A DNA stretch of 64,000 nt from Georgenia_B sunbinii (lineage in GTDB: Bacteria > Actinomycetota > Actinomycetes > Actinomycetales > Actinomycetaceae), in the NCBI RefSeq assembly GCF_036421855.1, contig NZ_JAZGOK010000001.1. One strand, written 5' to 3'. The position numbers were made by a program, and so were the translations under genes. The notes below the pieces were generated by a model, which saw nothing but the letters and a program-made list of their open reading frames with translations, searched no databases and had not been told where the DNA came from. Positions 1 through 8,120 of the stretch are shown one piece after another (the stretch's first letter is position 1; every line of letters starts with the position of its first letter).

Positions 1-418
1 GGAAGTCGTCGTGGTACTCGGAGAAACGCTGGCCGTTGAGGATGAGGTCCGGCTCGGCGGCGACGACGGCCTCGAGGTCCGGCTCGCGGTGGTTGCCGAG
101 GTCGATGATCGAGTCGTCCTGCGTGTAGGAGATGGTGTCGGGCATGAGGGCCACTGCTGCGGCGCTCAGCTCGACGTCCCACGAGGCGAGCGTCTCGAAG
201 GTCCGGTTGTCGGTGGCGACGACGGACCGCGGCGGCGTCACGACGGTCTGCGTGCCGTTGTTGTCCTCGACCTCGATCGTCGTGGTGCTCGCCTCGGCCG
301 CGTCGTCGTCGGTGGCGTCAGCGGCTGCGCCGCACGCCGCGAGGGTGAGGGCCGCGGCCAGACCAGCGGCGGTGAGCGACGCGCCGCGTCGCAACCGCTG
401 GGGGGAAGTGATCTGCAT
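1..418 (-). CDS. Iron-siderophore ABC transporter substrate-binding lipoprotein (3' part outside window)
   Basis: Only the first 139 codons are inside the window; the gene runs off the left edge. The ATG at 418 opens a signal peptide with two basic residues, a hydrophobic stretch and a lipobox LAAC with the lipidated cysteine near residue 29. An Asp/Ala/Thr-rich linker follows, then the start of a periplasmic-binding fold with TPPRSVVATDNRTFETLASW and later EPDLILNGQRFSEYHDDF. This is the layout of FepB/FecB/CeuE-class proteins that capture ferric siderophores for an ABC importer. An IdeR/DtxR-type box about 90 nt upstream supports iron regulation. The ligand cannot be named from this fragment. 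Confidence 0.82.
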   Translation of the reverse strand, partial: MQITSPQRLRRGASLTAAGLAAALTLAACGAAADATDDDAAEASTTTIEVEDNNGTQTVVTPPRSVVATDNRTFETLASWDVELSAAAVALMPDTISYTQDDSIIDLGNHREPDLEAVVAAEPDLILNGQRFSEYHDDF

Positions 419-499
419 GATGATCCTCTGTCTGTCGAACCGGTGCTCGACCGGGGCCGAGCTGTCCTCCCGGCGGCGCCTGACCGGGCTGTCTCACCC

Positions 500-530
500 A
501 ACATAGTGCTTAGGTAAGGCTTACCTACAA
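500..530 (-). promoter_or_regulatory. Iron-responsive promoter with IdeR/DtxR box
   Basis: Positions 510-528 read TTAGGTAAGGCTTACCTAC, a 19-bp near-perfect palindrome very close to the known DtxR/IdeR consensus (TTAGGTTAGSCTAACCTAA). On the minus strand a TATGTT hexamer at 500-505 could serve as the -10 element, which would put the box over the core promoter. The repressor would then block the lipoprotein gene starting at 418 when iron is plentiful. The rest of the 419-771 gap shows nothing else that can be supported; the divergent helicase gene starts at 772. Confidence 0.8.
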
Positions 531-771
531 GCCCTCGTCCGATATCTGACACGGCGACGTTGCGTAAATTGGGCAGCATTGGTCGTGCCGGCCCTCGCGC
601 CGCCGCCGGTCGGCGGTGCGGGGACCCGCGGCATCTCGCGGCAGCACGCTCGGGCACCCGGTGCGGTGGCGGTGGCCGGCACTGCCCCACCGGCCACGGA
701 CGGGTGAGGGACCTCACAGCGGGCCGAACGTCCGTGGGCGCGATGTCGGCCGGCCGTGGCACGGTAGGGCG

Positions 772-2967
772 GTGACAGCGACCGATGTGCTCGAGGAACG
801 CGCCCAGCAGACCCTTCAGGCGCTCGTAGGACGTGAGGACGCCCGGCTGCGCCCGGACCAGTGGCGTGCCATCGAGGCGCTGGTGGTCGGGCGCCGCCGC
901 GCGCTGGTGGTGCAGCGCACCGGGTGGGGCAAGTCCGCGGTGTACTTCGTGGCCACCGCGCTGCTGCGGTCAGGCGCCGCGGGCCCGCCGGCCGGGCCCA
1001 CCGTCATCATCTCCCCGCTGCTGGCGCTCATGCGCGACCAGATCCAGGCCGCTACCCGCGCCGGGATCCGCGCCGTGACCGTCAACTCGGCGAACGTCAC
1101 CGAGTGGGACGAGATCCACGCGGCCATCGCCCGCGACGAGGTCGACGTGCTCCTCTGCTCCCCCGAGCGGCTGAACAACCCGGGCTTCCGCGAGACCGTG
1201 CTGCCCCGGCTGGCGGCGTCGGCGGGGCTCGTCGTCGTCGACGAGGCGCACTGCATCTCCGACTGGGGCCACGACTTCCGGCCCGACTACCGCCGCATCC
1301 GCACCCTGCTGACCGAGCTGCCGGCGGGGGTTCCGGTGCTGGCGACCACCGCCACCGCCAACGACCGGGTGAGCACCGACGTCGCCGAGCAGCTCGGCGT
1401 GGGCACCGCGGACGAGGACGTCCTCGTGCTGCGCGGCGCCCTCGACCGCGAGTCGCTGCACCTGGGCGTCGTCGACCTGCCGGACCCGGCCGCCCGGCTC
1501 GCCTGGCTGGCGCAGCGCCTCGCCTCGTACGACGGGTCCGGCATCGTCTACACGCTCACCGTCGCGCAGGCCGAGCAGGTGACCGAGCAGCTGCGGGCCG
1601 CGGGGCTCGCCGTGGAGTCCTACACCGGGCGCACCGAGCCCGCCCGGCGCGAGGCGCTCGAGGCCGAGCTGCGCGAGAACCGGCTCACCGCGCTGGTCGC
1701 GACGTCCGCGCTCGGCATGGGGTTCGACAAGCCCGACCTCGCCTTCGTCGTCCACCTCGGCGCGCCCGCCTCACCGATCGCGTACTACCAGCAGGTGGGC
1801 CGCGCGGGCCGTGGGGTCGACCGGGCCGAGGTCGTCCTGCTGCCGGGCCGGGAGGACCGCGACATCTGGGCGTACTTCGGTTCCCTCGCCTTCCCGCCGG
1901 AGGCCACCGTGCGCGAGACGCTCGCCGCGCTCGACGGCGTCACGCTCTCCACGGCCCGCCTCGAGACCGCCGTCGACCTGCGTCGCACCCGGCTCGAGAC
2001 GATGCTCAAGGTGCTCGACGTCGACGGCGCCGTCCGCCGGGTGACCGGCGGCTGGGAGTCGACCGGGCAGCCGTGGTGCTACGACGAGCAGCGCTACGCC
2101 CGGGTGGCGCAGACCCGCGAGCGCGAGCAGCAGGCGATGCTCGACTACGTCGCGCTGCCCGCCGGCGGCTGCCGGATGGCCTTCCTGCGCGAGCAGCTCT
2201 CCGACCCGGACCTGGAACCGGGCTGGCGCTGCGGCCGCTGCGACCTCTGCGGCGGCCTGACGCTCGACCCGTCGGTCGCCGCGGACGGCGTCGCGCAGGT
2301 CCGCGAGTCGCTCGCCCGGCCGGGCGTCGACGTCGCGCCGCGACGCCAGTGGCCCACCGGGATGGCCGACCTCGGCGTCCCGCTGCGCGGCCGGATCGCC
2401 GCCGAGGAGCAGGCGGAGCCGGGCCGCGGGGTGGCCCGGCTCGACGGCCTGGGCTGGTCCGGCGCGCTGCGCGAGATGCTCGAGCCGGCGCCGGACCGGC
2501 CGCCGGGCGCCGAGGCCCGCGGCGGCCACGACGGCGAGCTGCCCACCGCGCTGCGTGGCGCGGTGTCCCAGGTGCTGGCGGACTGGCTGCCCCGGCTGCG
2601 CCGGGCGGACGGCGAGCCAGGGGTCGACGGCGTCGTCGTCGTCTCGTCGGCCACCCGGCCGCGGCTGCTCGACCACCTCGCGCGCGGCGTCGCGCACCTC
2701 GCGGGGGTGCCGGTCGTCGGTGCCGTGACGCCCGACCCGCAGCTGGCGCCCGGCCGCCACGACCTCAACTCGGCGATGCGGCTCGCCGCCATCCACCAAC
2801 GGCTGCGGCTGGAGCTCGGCGAGGCTGCCCGTGCCGGGCTGCCCGGCCGCACCGTCCTGCTCGTCGACGACCTCACCGACTCCGGGTGGACGCTGGCTGT
2901 GGCGGCCCGCCTGCTGCGAGAGGCGGGAGCCGGCGCGGTGCACCCGTTCGTCCTCGGCCAGCGTTGA
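772..2967 (+). CDS. recQ: RecQ-family DNA helicase with C-terminal phosphoribosyltransferase-like domain
   Basis: The product has about 731 residues from the GTG at 772. This start was preferred because the upstream in-frame stretch is low-complexity and lacks family similarity. The Walker A motif reads TGWGKS near residue 50 and the DEAH box is near residue 157. The helicase C-terminal domain contains GMGFDKPDLAFVVH and QQVGRAGRG. A RecQ zinc-binding region follows, with cysteines in GGCRMAFL and WRCGRCDLCGG. The last ~150 residues are not standard RecQ: they contain VVVVSSATRPRLLDHLA and VLLVDDLTDSGWT, resembling the PRPP-binding loop of type I phosphoribosyltransferases. The helicase would unwind 3'-5' during recombination and repair. 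The tail function is unknown. Confidence 0.88.
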   Translation: MTATDVLEERAQQTLQALVGREDARLRPDQWRAIEALVVGRRRALVVQRTGWGKSAVYFVATALLRSGAAGPPAGPTVIISPLLALMRDQIQAATRAGIRAVTVNSANVTEWDEIHAAIARDEVDVLLCSPERLNNPGFRETVLPRLAASAGLVVVDEAHCISDWGHDFRPDYRRIRTLLTELPAGVPVLATTATANDRVSTDVAEQLGVGTADEDVLVLRGALDRESLHLGVVDLPDPAARLAWLAQRLASYDGSGIVYTLTVAQAEQVTEQLRAAGLAVESYTGRTEPARREALEAELRENRLTALVATSALGMGFDKPDLAFVVHLGAPASPIAYYQQVGRAGRGVDRAEVVLLPGREDRDIWAYFGSLAFPPEATVRETLAALDGVTLSTARLETAVDLRRTRLETMLKVLDVDGAVRRVTGGWESTGQPWCYDEQRYARVAQTREREQQAMLDYVALPAGGCRMAFLREQLSDPDLEPGWRCGRCDLCGGLTLDPSVAADGVAQVRESLARPGVDVAPRRQWPTGMADLGVPLRGRIAAEEQAEPGRGVARLDGLGWSGALREMLEPAPDRPPGAEARGGHDGELPTALRGAVSQVLADWLPRLRRADGEPGVDGVVVVSSATRPRLLDHLARGVAHLAGVPVVGAVTPDPQLAPGRHDLNSAMRLAAIHQRLRLELGEAARAGLPGRTVLLVDDLTDSGWTLAVAARLLREAGAGAVHPFVLGQR

Positions 2968-3028
2968 CCGTGCCGCGGTGGGGCCGGCACGGATACCATC
3001 GGGCGCAGCCGAACCCGCGAGGTGCGCG

Positions 3029-4501
3029 ATGAGCCGTTTCACCGTCGAGATCGACGAAGCGCTGGACCCGTTGGTCCTCGCGCTGGACGTCGGGTCCACC
3101 GCGAGCCGTGGTGGCGTGTACGACGCCGCCGGCCGCCCGGTGCAGGGCCTGCGCCACAAGGTGCCGCACGCCTTCGACTCCACCACCGATGCCGCCGCCA
3201 CCATCGATCCGCTCGCGGTGCTCGGTGAGGTCGAGGAGATCCTCACCGTGCTGGCCCAGCGCCGGGTGGAGGGCCGGATCGCCGCCGTGGGGCTGGACAC
3301 CTTCGCGTCCTCGCTCGTCGGGGTGGACGACGCCGGGCGTCCGCTGACGACGTGCTTCACCTACGCCGACTCCCGGAGCGCGCCGCAGGCCGAAGAGCTG
3401 CGCGCGTCGCTCGACGAGGCCGCGGTGCACCAGCGCACCGGCGCCCGGCTGCACCCGAGCTACCTGCCGGCCCGGCTGCGCTGGCTGCGGCAGAGCGACC
3501 CGGCGACCTTCGCCGCGGTGCGCCGGTGGCTCTCGCTGGGCGAGTTCCTCCACCTGCACCTCGTGGGCACCACAGGCGCCGGGACGTCGACCGCCGCCTG
3601 GACCGGGCTGCTCGACCGTCGCAGCGCGACCTGGGACCCGGCGATGCTCGACGCGGCAGGGATCGGGCCGGAGCAGCTGTCGGCCGTCCATCACCCCGAC
3701 CAGCCGCTGGTCGGTGCCGAGTCGCGCTGGCGGGCGCTGGCCGGGGCGACGTGGTTCGCCGCCGTCGCCGACGGCTACGCCGCGAACATCGGTTCCGGCG
3801 CCGTCGACCAGCACACCATGGTCGCCTCGGCCGCCACCAGCGGCGCGGTGAGGGTACGGGTGCCGGCCGACTTCGACGAGCTGCCCAGCGGCCTGTGGTG
3901 CTATCGCGTCGACGCCGGGCACAGCCTCCTCGGTGGCGCGCTCAACGACGTCGGCCGCACCGTCAGCTGGCTGCGCGACACCCTCCGGCTCGACGACGTC
4001 GACCTCGACGCCGTGCTCGACGCGGAGCCCGACGAGCGGACCCCGCTGGTGCTGCCGTTCCTCACCGGCGAGCGCAGCACCGGGTGGGCGAGCGACGCCC
4101 GGGCGGTGTTCGCCGGGGTGTCGGCCGGCACCGGCCCGGCGGCGCTGGCCCGTGGCACCCTCGAGGGCGTGGCACTGGCCTATGCGCGGGTGACCGCCGA
4201 GATGGCCAAGGTGGCCGGGACGCCCCGGCAGGTGCGGGCCAGCGGCCGGGTGAGCCAGGACCTGCCGAACCTCGTCCAGCTGCTGGCCGACGCCGTCGCG
4301 GCGCCGGTGGTCCCGGTGACGATCAAGCGGTCCACGCTGCACGGCACCGCGCTGCTGGCGCTGGAGACCGTCGCGCCGGGCATCGCCCGCACCGAGCCCA
4401 CGAGCGACGAGACCCGCGAGCCCGTCCCCGGGCGCCGGGCCTACTACGAGCGGCGCGCCGGTGAGGCCGCCGCACTGTACGACGCCGTCATCGCCCGGTA
4501 G
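3029..4501 (+). CDS. FGGY-family carbohydrate kinase (gluconokinase/xylulokinase-like)
   Basis: The product has 490 residues from the ATG at 3029, with a GAGG ribosome-binding site about 10 nt upstream. The N-terminus holds the phosphate-binding motif LALDVGSTASRGGVYD of the ASKHA fold. The C-terminal half has GERSTGW and RASGRVSQDLPNLVQLLAD, matching the FGGY signature region that binds ATP. These cytoplasmic enzymes phosphorylate a sugar or polyol using ATP. Parts of the sequence resemble actinobacterial gluconokinases, but the substrate cannot be assigned safely. The gene is 61 nt downstream of the RecQ gene in the same direction and converges on the lipoprotein gene beyond the G run. Confidence 0.8.
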   Translation: MSRFTVEIDEALDPLVLALDVGSTASRGGVYDAAGRPVQGLRHKVPHAFDSTTDAAATIDPLAVLGEVEEILTVLAQRRVEGRIAAVGLDTFASSLVGVDDAGRPLTTCFTYADSRSAPQAEELRASLDEAAVHQRTGARLHPSYLPARLRWLRQSDPATFAAVRRWLSLGEFLHLHLVGTTGAGTSTAAWTGLLDRRSATWDPAMLDAAGIGPEQLSAVHHPDQPLVGAESRWRALAGATWFAAVADGYAANIGSGAVDQHTMVASAATSGAVRVRVPADFDELPSGLWCYRVDAGHSLLGGALNDVGRTVSWLRDTLRLDDVDLDAVLDAEPDERTPLVLPFLTGERSTGWASDARAVFAGVSAGTGPAALARGTLEGVALAYARVTAEMAKVAGTPRQVRASGRVSQDLPNLVQLLADAVAAPVVPVTIKRSTLHGTALLALETVAPGIARTEPTSDETREPVPGRRAYYERRAGEAAALYDAVIAR

Positions 4502-4517
4502 CCGGCCGGCCGGGCAG

Positions 4518-4551
<34 letters not shown>

Positions 4552-4553
4552 GG

Positions 4554-5339
4554 TCACAGGTGGATGTTGATCTCCGCCGACTCACGCAGCTGCGTCAGCA
4601 GCTCGCCGATGACCTCGCCCTGGTGCTGCTGGGTCAGCTGCTCCTCGAGCTGCGGCCGGACCTCGTCGAAGGCGGGCGGCTCGGGGGCCTCCTGGCCCTC
4701 CGCGGCCGGCGGCTGCTGGGCGATGGCCTCGTCGTACAGCGCGCGAACCTCATCCTCGTTCGGGGTGTAGTCGCCGCCCTCGTCGGTGTACAGCTGGTCG
4801 ATCTTCACCTGCTCGGTCAGCTGGGCCATCACCGTGTCCGCAGTCATCCCCTGGGCCTCCAGCGCCGCGAGGAACTCGTCGCCGGTGGCCATCCCGTTGG
4901 CCTCGGCCAGCTCGGTGAGGGTCGCGTCGACGTCCTCGTCCGAGGCGGCGAAGTCACGGGCCTCGGCCTCCTGGATGAGCAGCTGGGTGTCCACCAGCAC
5001 GTCGGCGGTGTCCGCCTTGAGCGTGTCCTGGTCGAGCTCCTCACCGCTCATCTGCGCCTGCATGACGAGCTGCTGGAACTGCCCCTCGTAGGTCGTGACG
5101 AACTCGTCGCGGGAGATCTCCACGCCGTTGACATCGGCGATGACCTCGGGCAGCCCCTCGAGGTCCGGCTCGGGCATCTCCGGCGCCTCGCCCTCGGGTG
5201 CCTCGCCCTCGGGGGCCTCGGCGTCGGGCGCCTCGGTGGTCGTGGCGTCGTCGGTGGGCTCGTCGTCGTCGGTGGCACAGCCGCCGAGGGCGAGCAGGGC
5301 GACGGCGGCGGCGGCAGCCAGCCGGGTGGTGGTTCGCAC
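4554..5339 (-). CDS. SurA N-terminal-domain lipoprotein
   Basis: The product has 261 residues. The GTG at 5339 was chosen because AGAGGAA sits about 8 nt upstream and the lipoprotein signal begins there. The signal peptide ends in the lipobox LGGC near residue 21. A long acidic linker rich in Glu, Pro and Ala follows (residues ~22-60). The helical remainder resembles the SurA N-terminal chaperone domain, for example ADVNGVEISRDEFVTTYEGQ. No parvulin prolyl isomerase domain is visible, so a chaperone-like or binding role at the outer face of the membrane is more likely than catalysis. The gene is followed only by the G run and stands upstream of no partner. Confidence 0.75.
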   Translation of the reverse strand: MRTTTRLAAAAAVALLALGGCATDDDEPTDDATTTEAPDAEAPEGEAPEGEAPEMPEPDLEGLPEVIADVNGVEISRDEFVTTYEGQFQQLVMQAQMSGEELDQDTLKADTADVLVDTQLLIQEAEARDFAASDEDVDATLTELAEANGMATGDEFLAALEAQGMTADTVMAQLTEQVKIDQLYTDEGGDYTPNEDEVRALYDEAIAQQPPAAEGQEAPEPPAFDEVRPQLEEQLTQQHQGEVIGELLTQLRESAEINIHL

Positions 5340-5502
5340 AGGGGTTCCTCTCGAGTGACGGAACCGGCACCGCAGCACCGGCGGCCCGGCGCCCGCGGGC
5401 GCCGAGTACCTGGACACGGTCAGGGATGCCCCTGCCGCTCTTCCCCTCAGCGTGCGCGGCTCACCGGTAATGACGCAACCCGGTTCGCTCGTGGCGCAGG
5501 AC

Positions 5503-6837
5503 TCAGTCGTCGGCGAACCGGACATCGACGGCGTCGGCGTGGGCCGGTAGGTCCTCGGCCACCGCCAGCGCACGCAGCGGCCGGGCCATCTTGCGCAGCG
5601 CCGCCCGGTCGTAGCTGACCACCTGCACCGGCTTGAGGAACGCCATGACGCTGAGACCAGCGGCGAACCGCGCCGTTCCACCGGTAGGCAGCACATGGTT
5701 GGAGCCGGCGAGGTAGTCCCCCAGCGGCACCGGGCTGTGGTCGCCGACAAAGATCGCGCCGGCGTTGCTGATCCGGTCGGCGACCGCGGCGGCGTCGGCG
5801 GTCTGGATCTCCAGGTGCTCCGCACCGTAGGCGTCGCACACCGCGATGCCCTGCTCGAGGTCGTCGACGAGCACGGTGGCGGACTGCGGGCCGCCCAGCG
5901 CGGTGCGGACCCGTTCCGCGTGCTTGGTGGTCGCGGCCTGCCGCGCGATCTCGACGTCGACGGCGTCGGCGAGCGCGACCGAGGCGGTGACGAGGACCGA
6001 GGCGGCCGCCGGGTCGTGCTCGGCCTGCGAGATGAGGTCGGCGGCGACGTTGCGCGGCTGGGCGGTGCCGTCGGCGAGCACCGCGATCTCGGTGGTGCCG
6101 GCCTCGGCGTCGATCCCCACCCGGCCCATCACCGCCCGCTTGGCGGCGGCGACGAAGATGTTGCCCGGCCCGGTGACGACGTCGACCGGCGCGCACAGCT
6201 GAGCGGCGTCGTCGGTGCCGGGCTCCCCCGCGGCGCCGTAGGCGAGCATCGCCACCGCCTGCGCGCCACCGGCCGCGTAGACCTCCTCGACGCCCAAGAG
6301 GGCGCAGGCGGCGAGGATGACCGGGTGCGGCAGCCCGTCGAACTCGCGCTGCGGCGGGCTGGTGACGGCGAGCGCGCCGACCCCGGCCACCTGCGCCGCG
6401 ACGACGTTCATGACGACGCTCGACGGGTAGACCGCGAGCCCGCCGGGTACGTACAGCCCGACCCGGGAGACCGGCACCCACCGCTGCCGGACGTGCCCGC
6501 CGGGGATGATCTCGGTGTCCCGCTCGGTGGGCAGCTGGGCGGTGTGGCCCGCGCGGTTGTGCGCGATCGCCAGCTCCAGCGCCTCGCGCACCTGCGGGTC
6601 GAGCGTGGCAAGGGCTTCGGTGATCGCGCCAACGGGGACGCGCAGGTGGTCGGGGCGCACGCCGTCGAACCGCTCGGCGAGGTCGCGCAGCGCGGCGGCC
6701 CCACGCTGCCGGACGTCGGCGATGATCGGCACCACCTGAGCGGTGGCCGCCTCGACGTCGAGCGTGGCCCGGGGCAGGGCAGCGGCGAGGTCGGCGGCCG
6801 ACGGCGCGGTGCCGCGAAGATCGATACGACGAAGCAT
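5503..6837 (-). CDS. hisD: Histidinol dehydrogenase
   Basis: The product has 444 residues, the usual size for HisD. It performs the last two steps of histidine synthesis, oxidising L-histidinol to histidine with two NAD. Family signatures include VPVSRVGLYVPGGLAVYPSS, the GPGNIFVAAAKRAVMG segment, EAGTTEIAVLAD and a C-terminal PTGGTARFAAGLSVMAFLK. The ATG at 6837 matches the conserved N-terminus MLRRIDLRG; longer upstream reading frames only traverse the 18-bp repeat array. No other his gene is present in the window, so it may stand apart or head an operon outside it. Its 5' region borders repeat array A. Confidence 0.95.
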   Translation of the reverse strand: MLRRIDLRGTAPSAADLAAALPRATLDVEAATAQVVPIIADVRQRGAAALRDLAERFDGVRPDHLRVPVGAITEALATLDPQVREALELAIAHNRAGHTAQLPTERDTEIIPGGHVRQRWVPVSRVGLYVPGGLAVYPSSVVMNVVAAQVAGVGALAVTSPPQREFDGLPHPVILAACALLGVEEVYAAGGAQAVAMLAYGAAGEPGTDDAAQLCAPVDVVTGPGNIFVAAAKRAVMGRVGIDAEAGTTEIAVLADGTAQPRNVAADLISQAEHDPAAASVLVTASVALADAVDVEIARQAATTKHAERVRTALGGPQSATVLVDDLEQGIAVCDAYGAEHLEIQTADAAAVADRISNAGAIFVGDHSPVPLGDYLAGSNHVLPTGGTARFAAGLSVMAFLKPVQVVSYDRAALRKMARPLRALAVAEDLPAHADAVDVRFADD

Positions 6838-6883
6838 GCCCCGATGGTAGAGCCCCGCCACCCCCGCCGGCCCCCCTGTCCGC

Positions 6884-7027
6884 GACAGCCGACTTGTCAC
6901 CCACAGCCGACTTGTCACCCACAGCAGACTTGTCACCCACAGCAGACTTGTCACCCACAGCAGACTTGTCACCGACAGCAGGATTGTCACCCACAGCCGA
7001 CTTGTCACCCACAGCAGGGTTGTCCAC
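6884..7027. repeat. 18-bp tandem repeat array A (8 units)
   Basis: Eight head-to-tail 18-bp units with consensus SACAGCMGACTTGTCACC (S = G/C, M = A/C), no spacers. Units 3-5 are identical; unit 6 has GGATTGTC and the last ends GGGTTGTCCAC. The array fills the divergent promoter region between hisD and the S4-protein gene. Each unit contains TTGTC flanked by GACA/CACA. Because 18 is a multiple of three, the array stays open in several frames and produces spurious hexapeptide repeats. Confidence 0.95.
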
Positions 7028-7052
7028 GCGGGCGATGAGGCATGATCGAGCC

Positions 7053-7277
7053 ATGAGTGCGGACAACGTCATCCCGGTCGACGGCGAGATCCGCCTCGGT
7101 CAGTTCCTCAAGCTTGCCAACCTCGCCGAGTCCGGCGCCCAGGCCCGCGAGCTCATCGCCGACGGCGAGGTGAGCGTCGACGGCGTCGTCGAGGAGCGCC
7201 GCGGACGCCAGCTGAGCACCGGTGCGGTCGTCGAGGTCTCGCTGCCCACCGGGGTGGTCCGCGCCCAGGTCGGCTGA
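7053..7277 (+). CDS. Small S4-domain RNA-binding protein
   Basis: The product has 74 residues, essentially one S4 domain. The segment IRLGQFLKLANLAESGAQARELIADGEVSVDG has the helix-turn-helix-like S4 core with the conserved GxA-RxLIxxGxVxVNG pattern. It resembles the YbcJ/YaaA-type single-domain proteins thought to bind structured RNA. The ATG at 7053 is favoured over upstream in-frame starts, which lie within the repeat array. It is transcribed away from hisD. Confidence 0.82.
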   Translation: MSADNVIPVDGEIRLGQFLKLANLAESGAQARELIADGEVSVDGVVEERRGRQLSTGAVVEVSLPTGVVRAQVG

Positions 7278-7327
7278 GACGCCCAGGGCCGGCGTTGCCG
7301 GTCCCCACAGTGTCGCGACCGCCAGGT

Positions 7328-7339
7328 TGTCCATGGACA
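7328..7339. promoter_or_regulatory. 12-bp palindrome upstream of bioY, possible operator
   Basis: TGTCCATGGACA is a perfect 12-bp palindrome 70 nt before the bioY start codon. A GATAGC hexamer at about 7366 could be a -10 element. The site does not match the BioQ or BirA operator patterns I know, so any link to biotin control is inference from position alone. Confidence 0.3.
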
Positions 7340-7409
7340 CAGCGCCTCGGCCGCGGAGTGGGCCGATAGCGTGGTGGCAGCTCCAGTTCGACAACCCGAA
7401 GGTGAACCC

Positions 7410-7985
7410 ATGACCGTCAGCCCCGTTCCTGCCCGCGTCCTCAGCGACGTCCTGCCGGTTGGTCTCGTCCGCGACGCCGCCCTCGTCGCCGGTGGCGCAG
7501 CCTTCACCGGAGTGCTGTCGCAGGTGCTCGTCCCGCTGCCGTTCACCCCGGTGCCGCTGTCGCTGGGAACCTTCGCGGTGCTGCTCACCGGTGCCGCGCT
7601 CGGTCCGCTGCGCGGCGTGCTGGCGATGGTGCTGTACCTGGTCGCCGGGATGGCAGGGGTGCCGTGGTTCGCCGGGCAGTCCTCCGGGTGGCACGAGGCG
7701 TCCTTCGGCTACGTGCTCGGCTACGTGCTGGCCGCCGGGCTCATCGGGATGATGGCCCGCCGTCGCGCCGATCGCCGACCGGTCTCGATGCTCGGCGCGT
7801 CGCTCGTCGCTGCCGCTGCCGTGTACGTCGGTGGCGTGCCGTGGCTCATGGTCCACCTCGAGGTCGGGCTCGGCCAGGCGCTGCTGCTCGGCGTGGTGCC
7901 CTTCCTCGTAGGTGACGCGATCAAGGCCGTCGCCGCGGCCGGGCTGCTCCCCGCCGCCTGGCGCCTGCTCACCCGCAGCCGCTGA
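7410..7985 (+). CDS. bioY: Biotin transporter S component BioY
   Basis: The product has 191 residues with about six hydrophobic segments, the size and topology of BioY. Family hallmarks are PLPFTPVPLSLGTFAVLLTGAALG, near residues 45-70, and the later GYVLGYVLAAGLIG. BioY is the membrane-embedded biotin-binding subunit of an ECF transporter. It works with a shared energising module (EcfA/A'/T) that is not encoded nearby, and some solitary BioY proteins may transport biotin on their own. The ATG at 7410 has AAGGTGA 7 nt upstream. A strong hairpin follows the stop codon. Confidence 0.92.
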   Translation: MTVSPVPARVLSDVLPVGLVRDAALVAGGAAFTGVLSQVLVPLPFTPVPLSLGTFAVLLTGAALGPLRGVLAMVLYLVAGMAGVPWFAGQSSGWHEASFGYVLGYVLAAGLIGMMARRRADRRPVSMLGASLVAAAAVYVGGVPWLMVHLEVGLGQALLLGVVPFLVGDAIKAVAAAGLLPAAWRLLTRSR

Positions 7986-8037
7986 CCCCACCCGGCGCCC
8001 GCGGGCTGCTGTGATCGGCTGCACCGCAGGTCCTCCG

Positions 8038-8074
8038 TGGGTGGTTATGGCCGCCAGAGAGCCATAACCACCCA
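8038..8074. terminator. Perfect 14-bp inverted repeat between convergent bioY and dnaE
   Basis: TGGGTGGTTATGGC at 8038-8051 pairs perfectly with 8061-8074 across a 9-nt loop. It lies between the stop codons of the convergent genes bioY and dnaE and would fold on either strand, so a bidirectional terminator is the simplest reading. No T tract follows, and the stem is richer in A/T than typical local sequence. Confidence 0.6.
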
Positions 8075-8120
8075 CCTAGGCGCTCCCTGAGCCGGGCGCG
8101 CGGCGAGCCAGCCCGAAGTC

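Noticed and set aside
616..771. Upstream start for the RecQ gene at 616
   Set aside because: The 52 extra residues are Arg/Gly/Pro-rich without similarity, and no ribosome-binding site was seen.
2831..3028. Upstream start for the FGGY kinase
   Set aside because: That extension overlaps the RecQ coding sequence in another frame and has no family similarity; the ATG at 3029 has a ribosome-binding site.
6884..7027. CRISPR array
   Set aside because: Units are directly adjacent with no spacers, the period is only 18 bp, and no cas genes are near any array.
7010..7027. DnaA boxes or a replication origin in the TTGTCC/CACA-rich arrays
   Set aside because: The unit TTGTCACCCACA does not fit the 9-bp TTGTCCACA box apart from one partial match, and dnaA, dnaN and gyrB are absent.
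5503..7072. Long reading frames through the repeat arrays giving hexapeptide repeats such as VGDKSA or ADLSPT
   Set aside because: An 18-bp unit stays open in several frames by arithmetic; hisD and the S4 gene have good internal starts with family N-termini.
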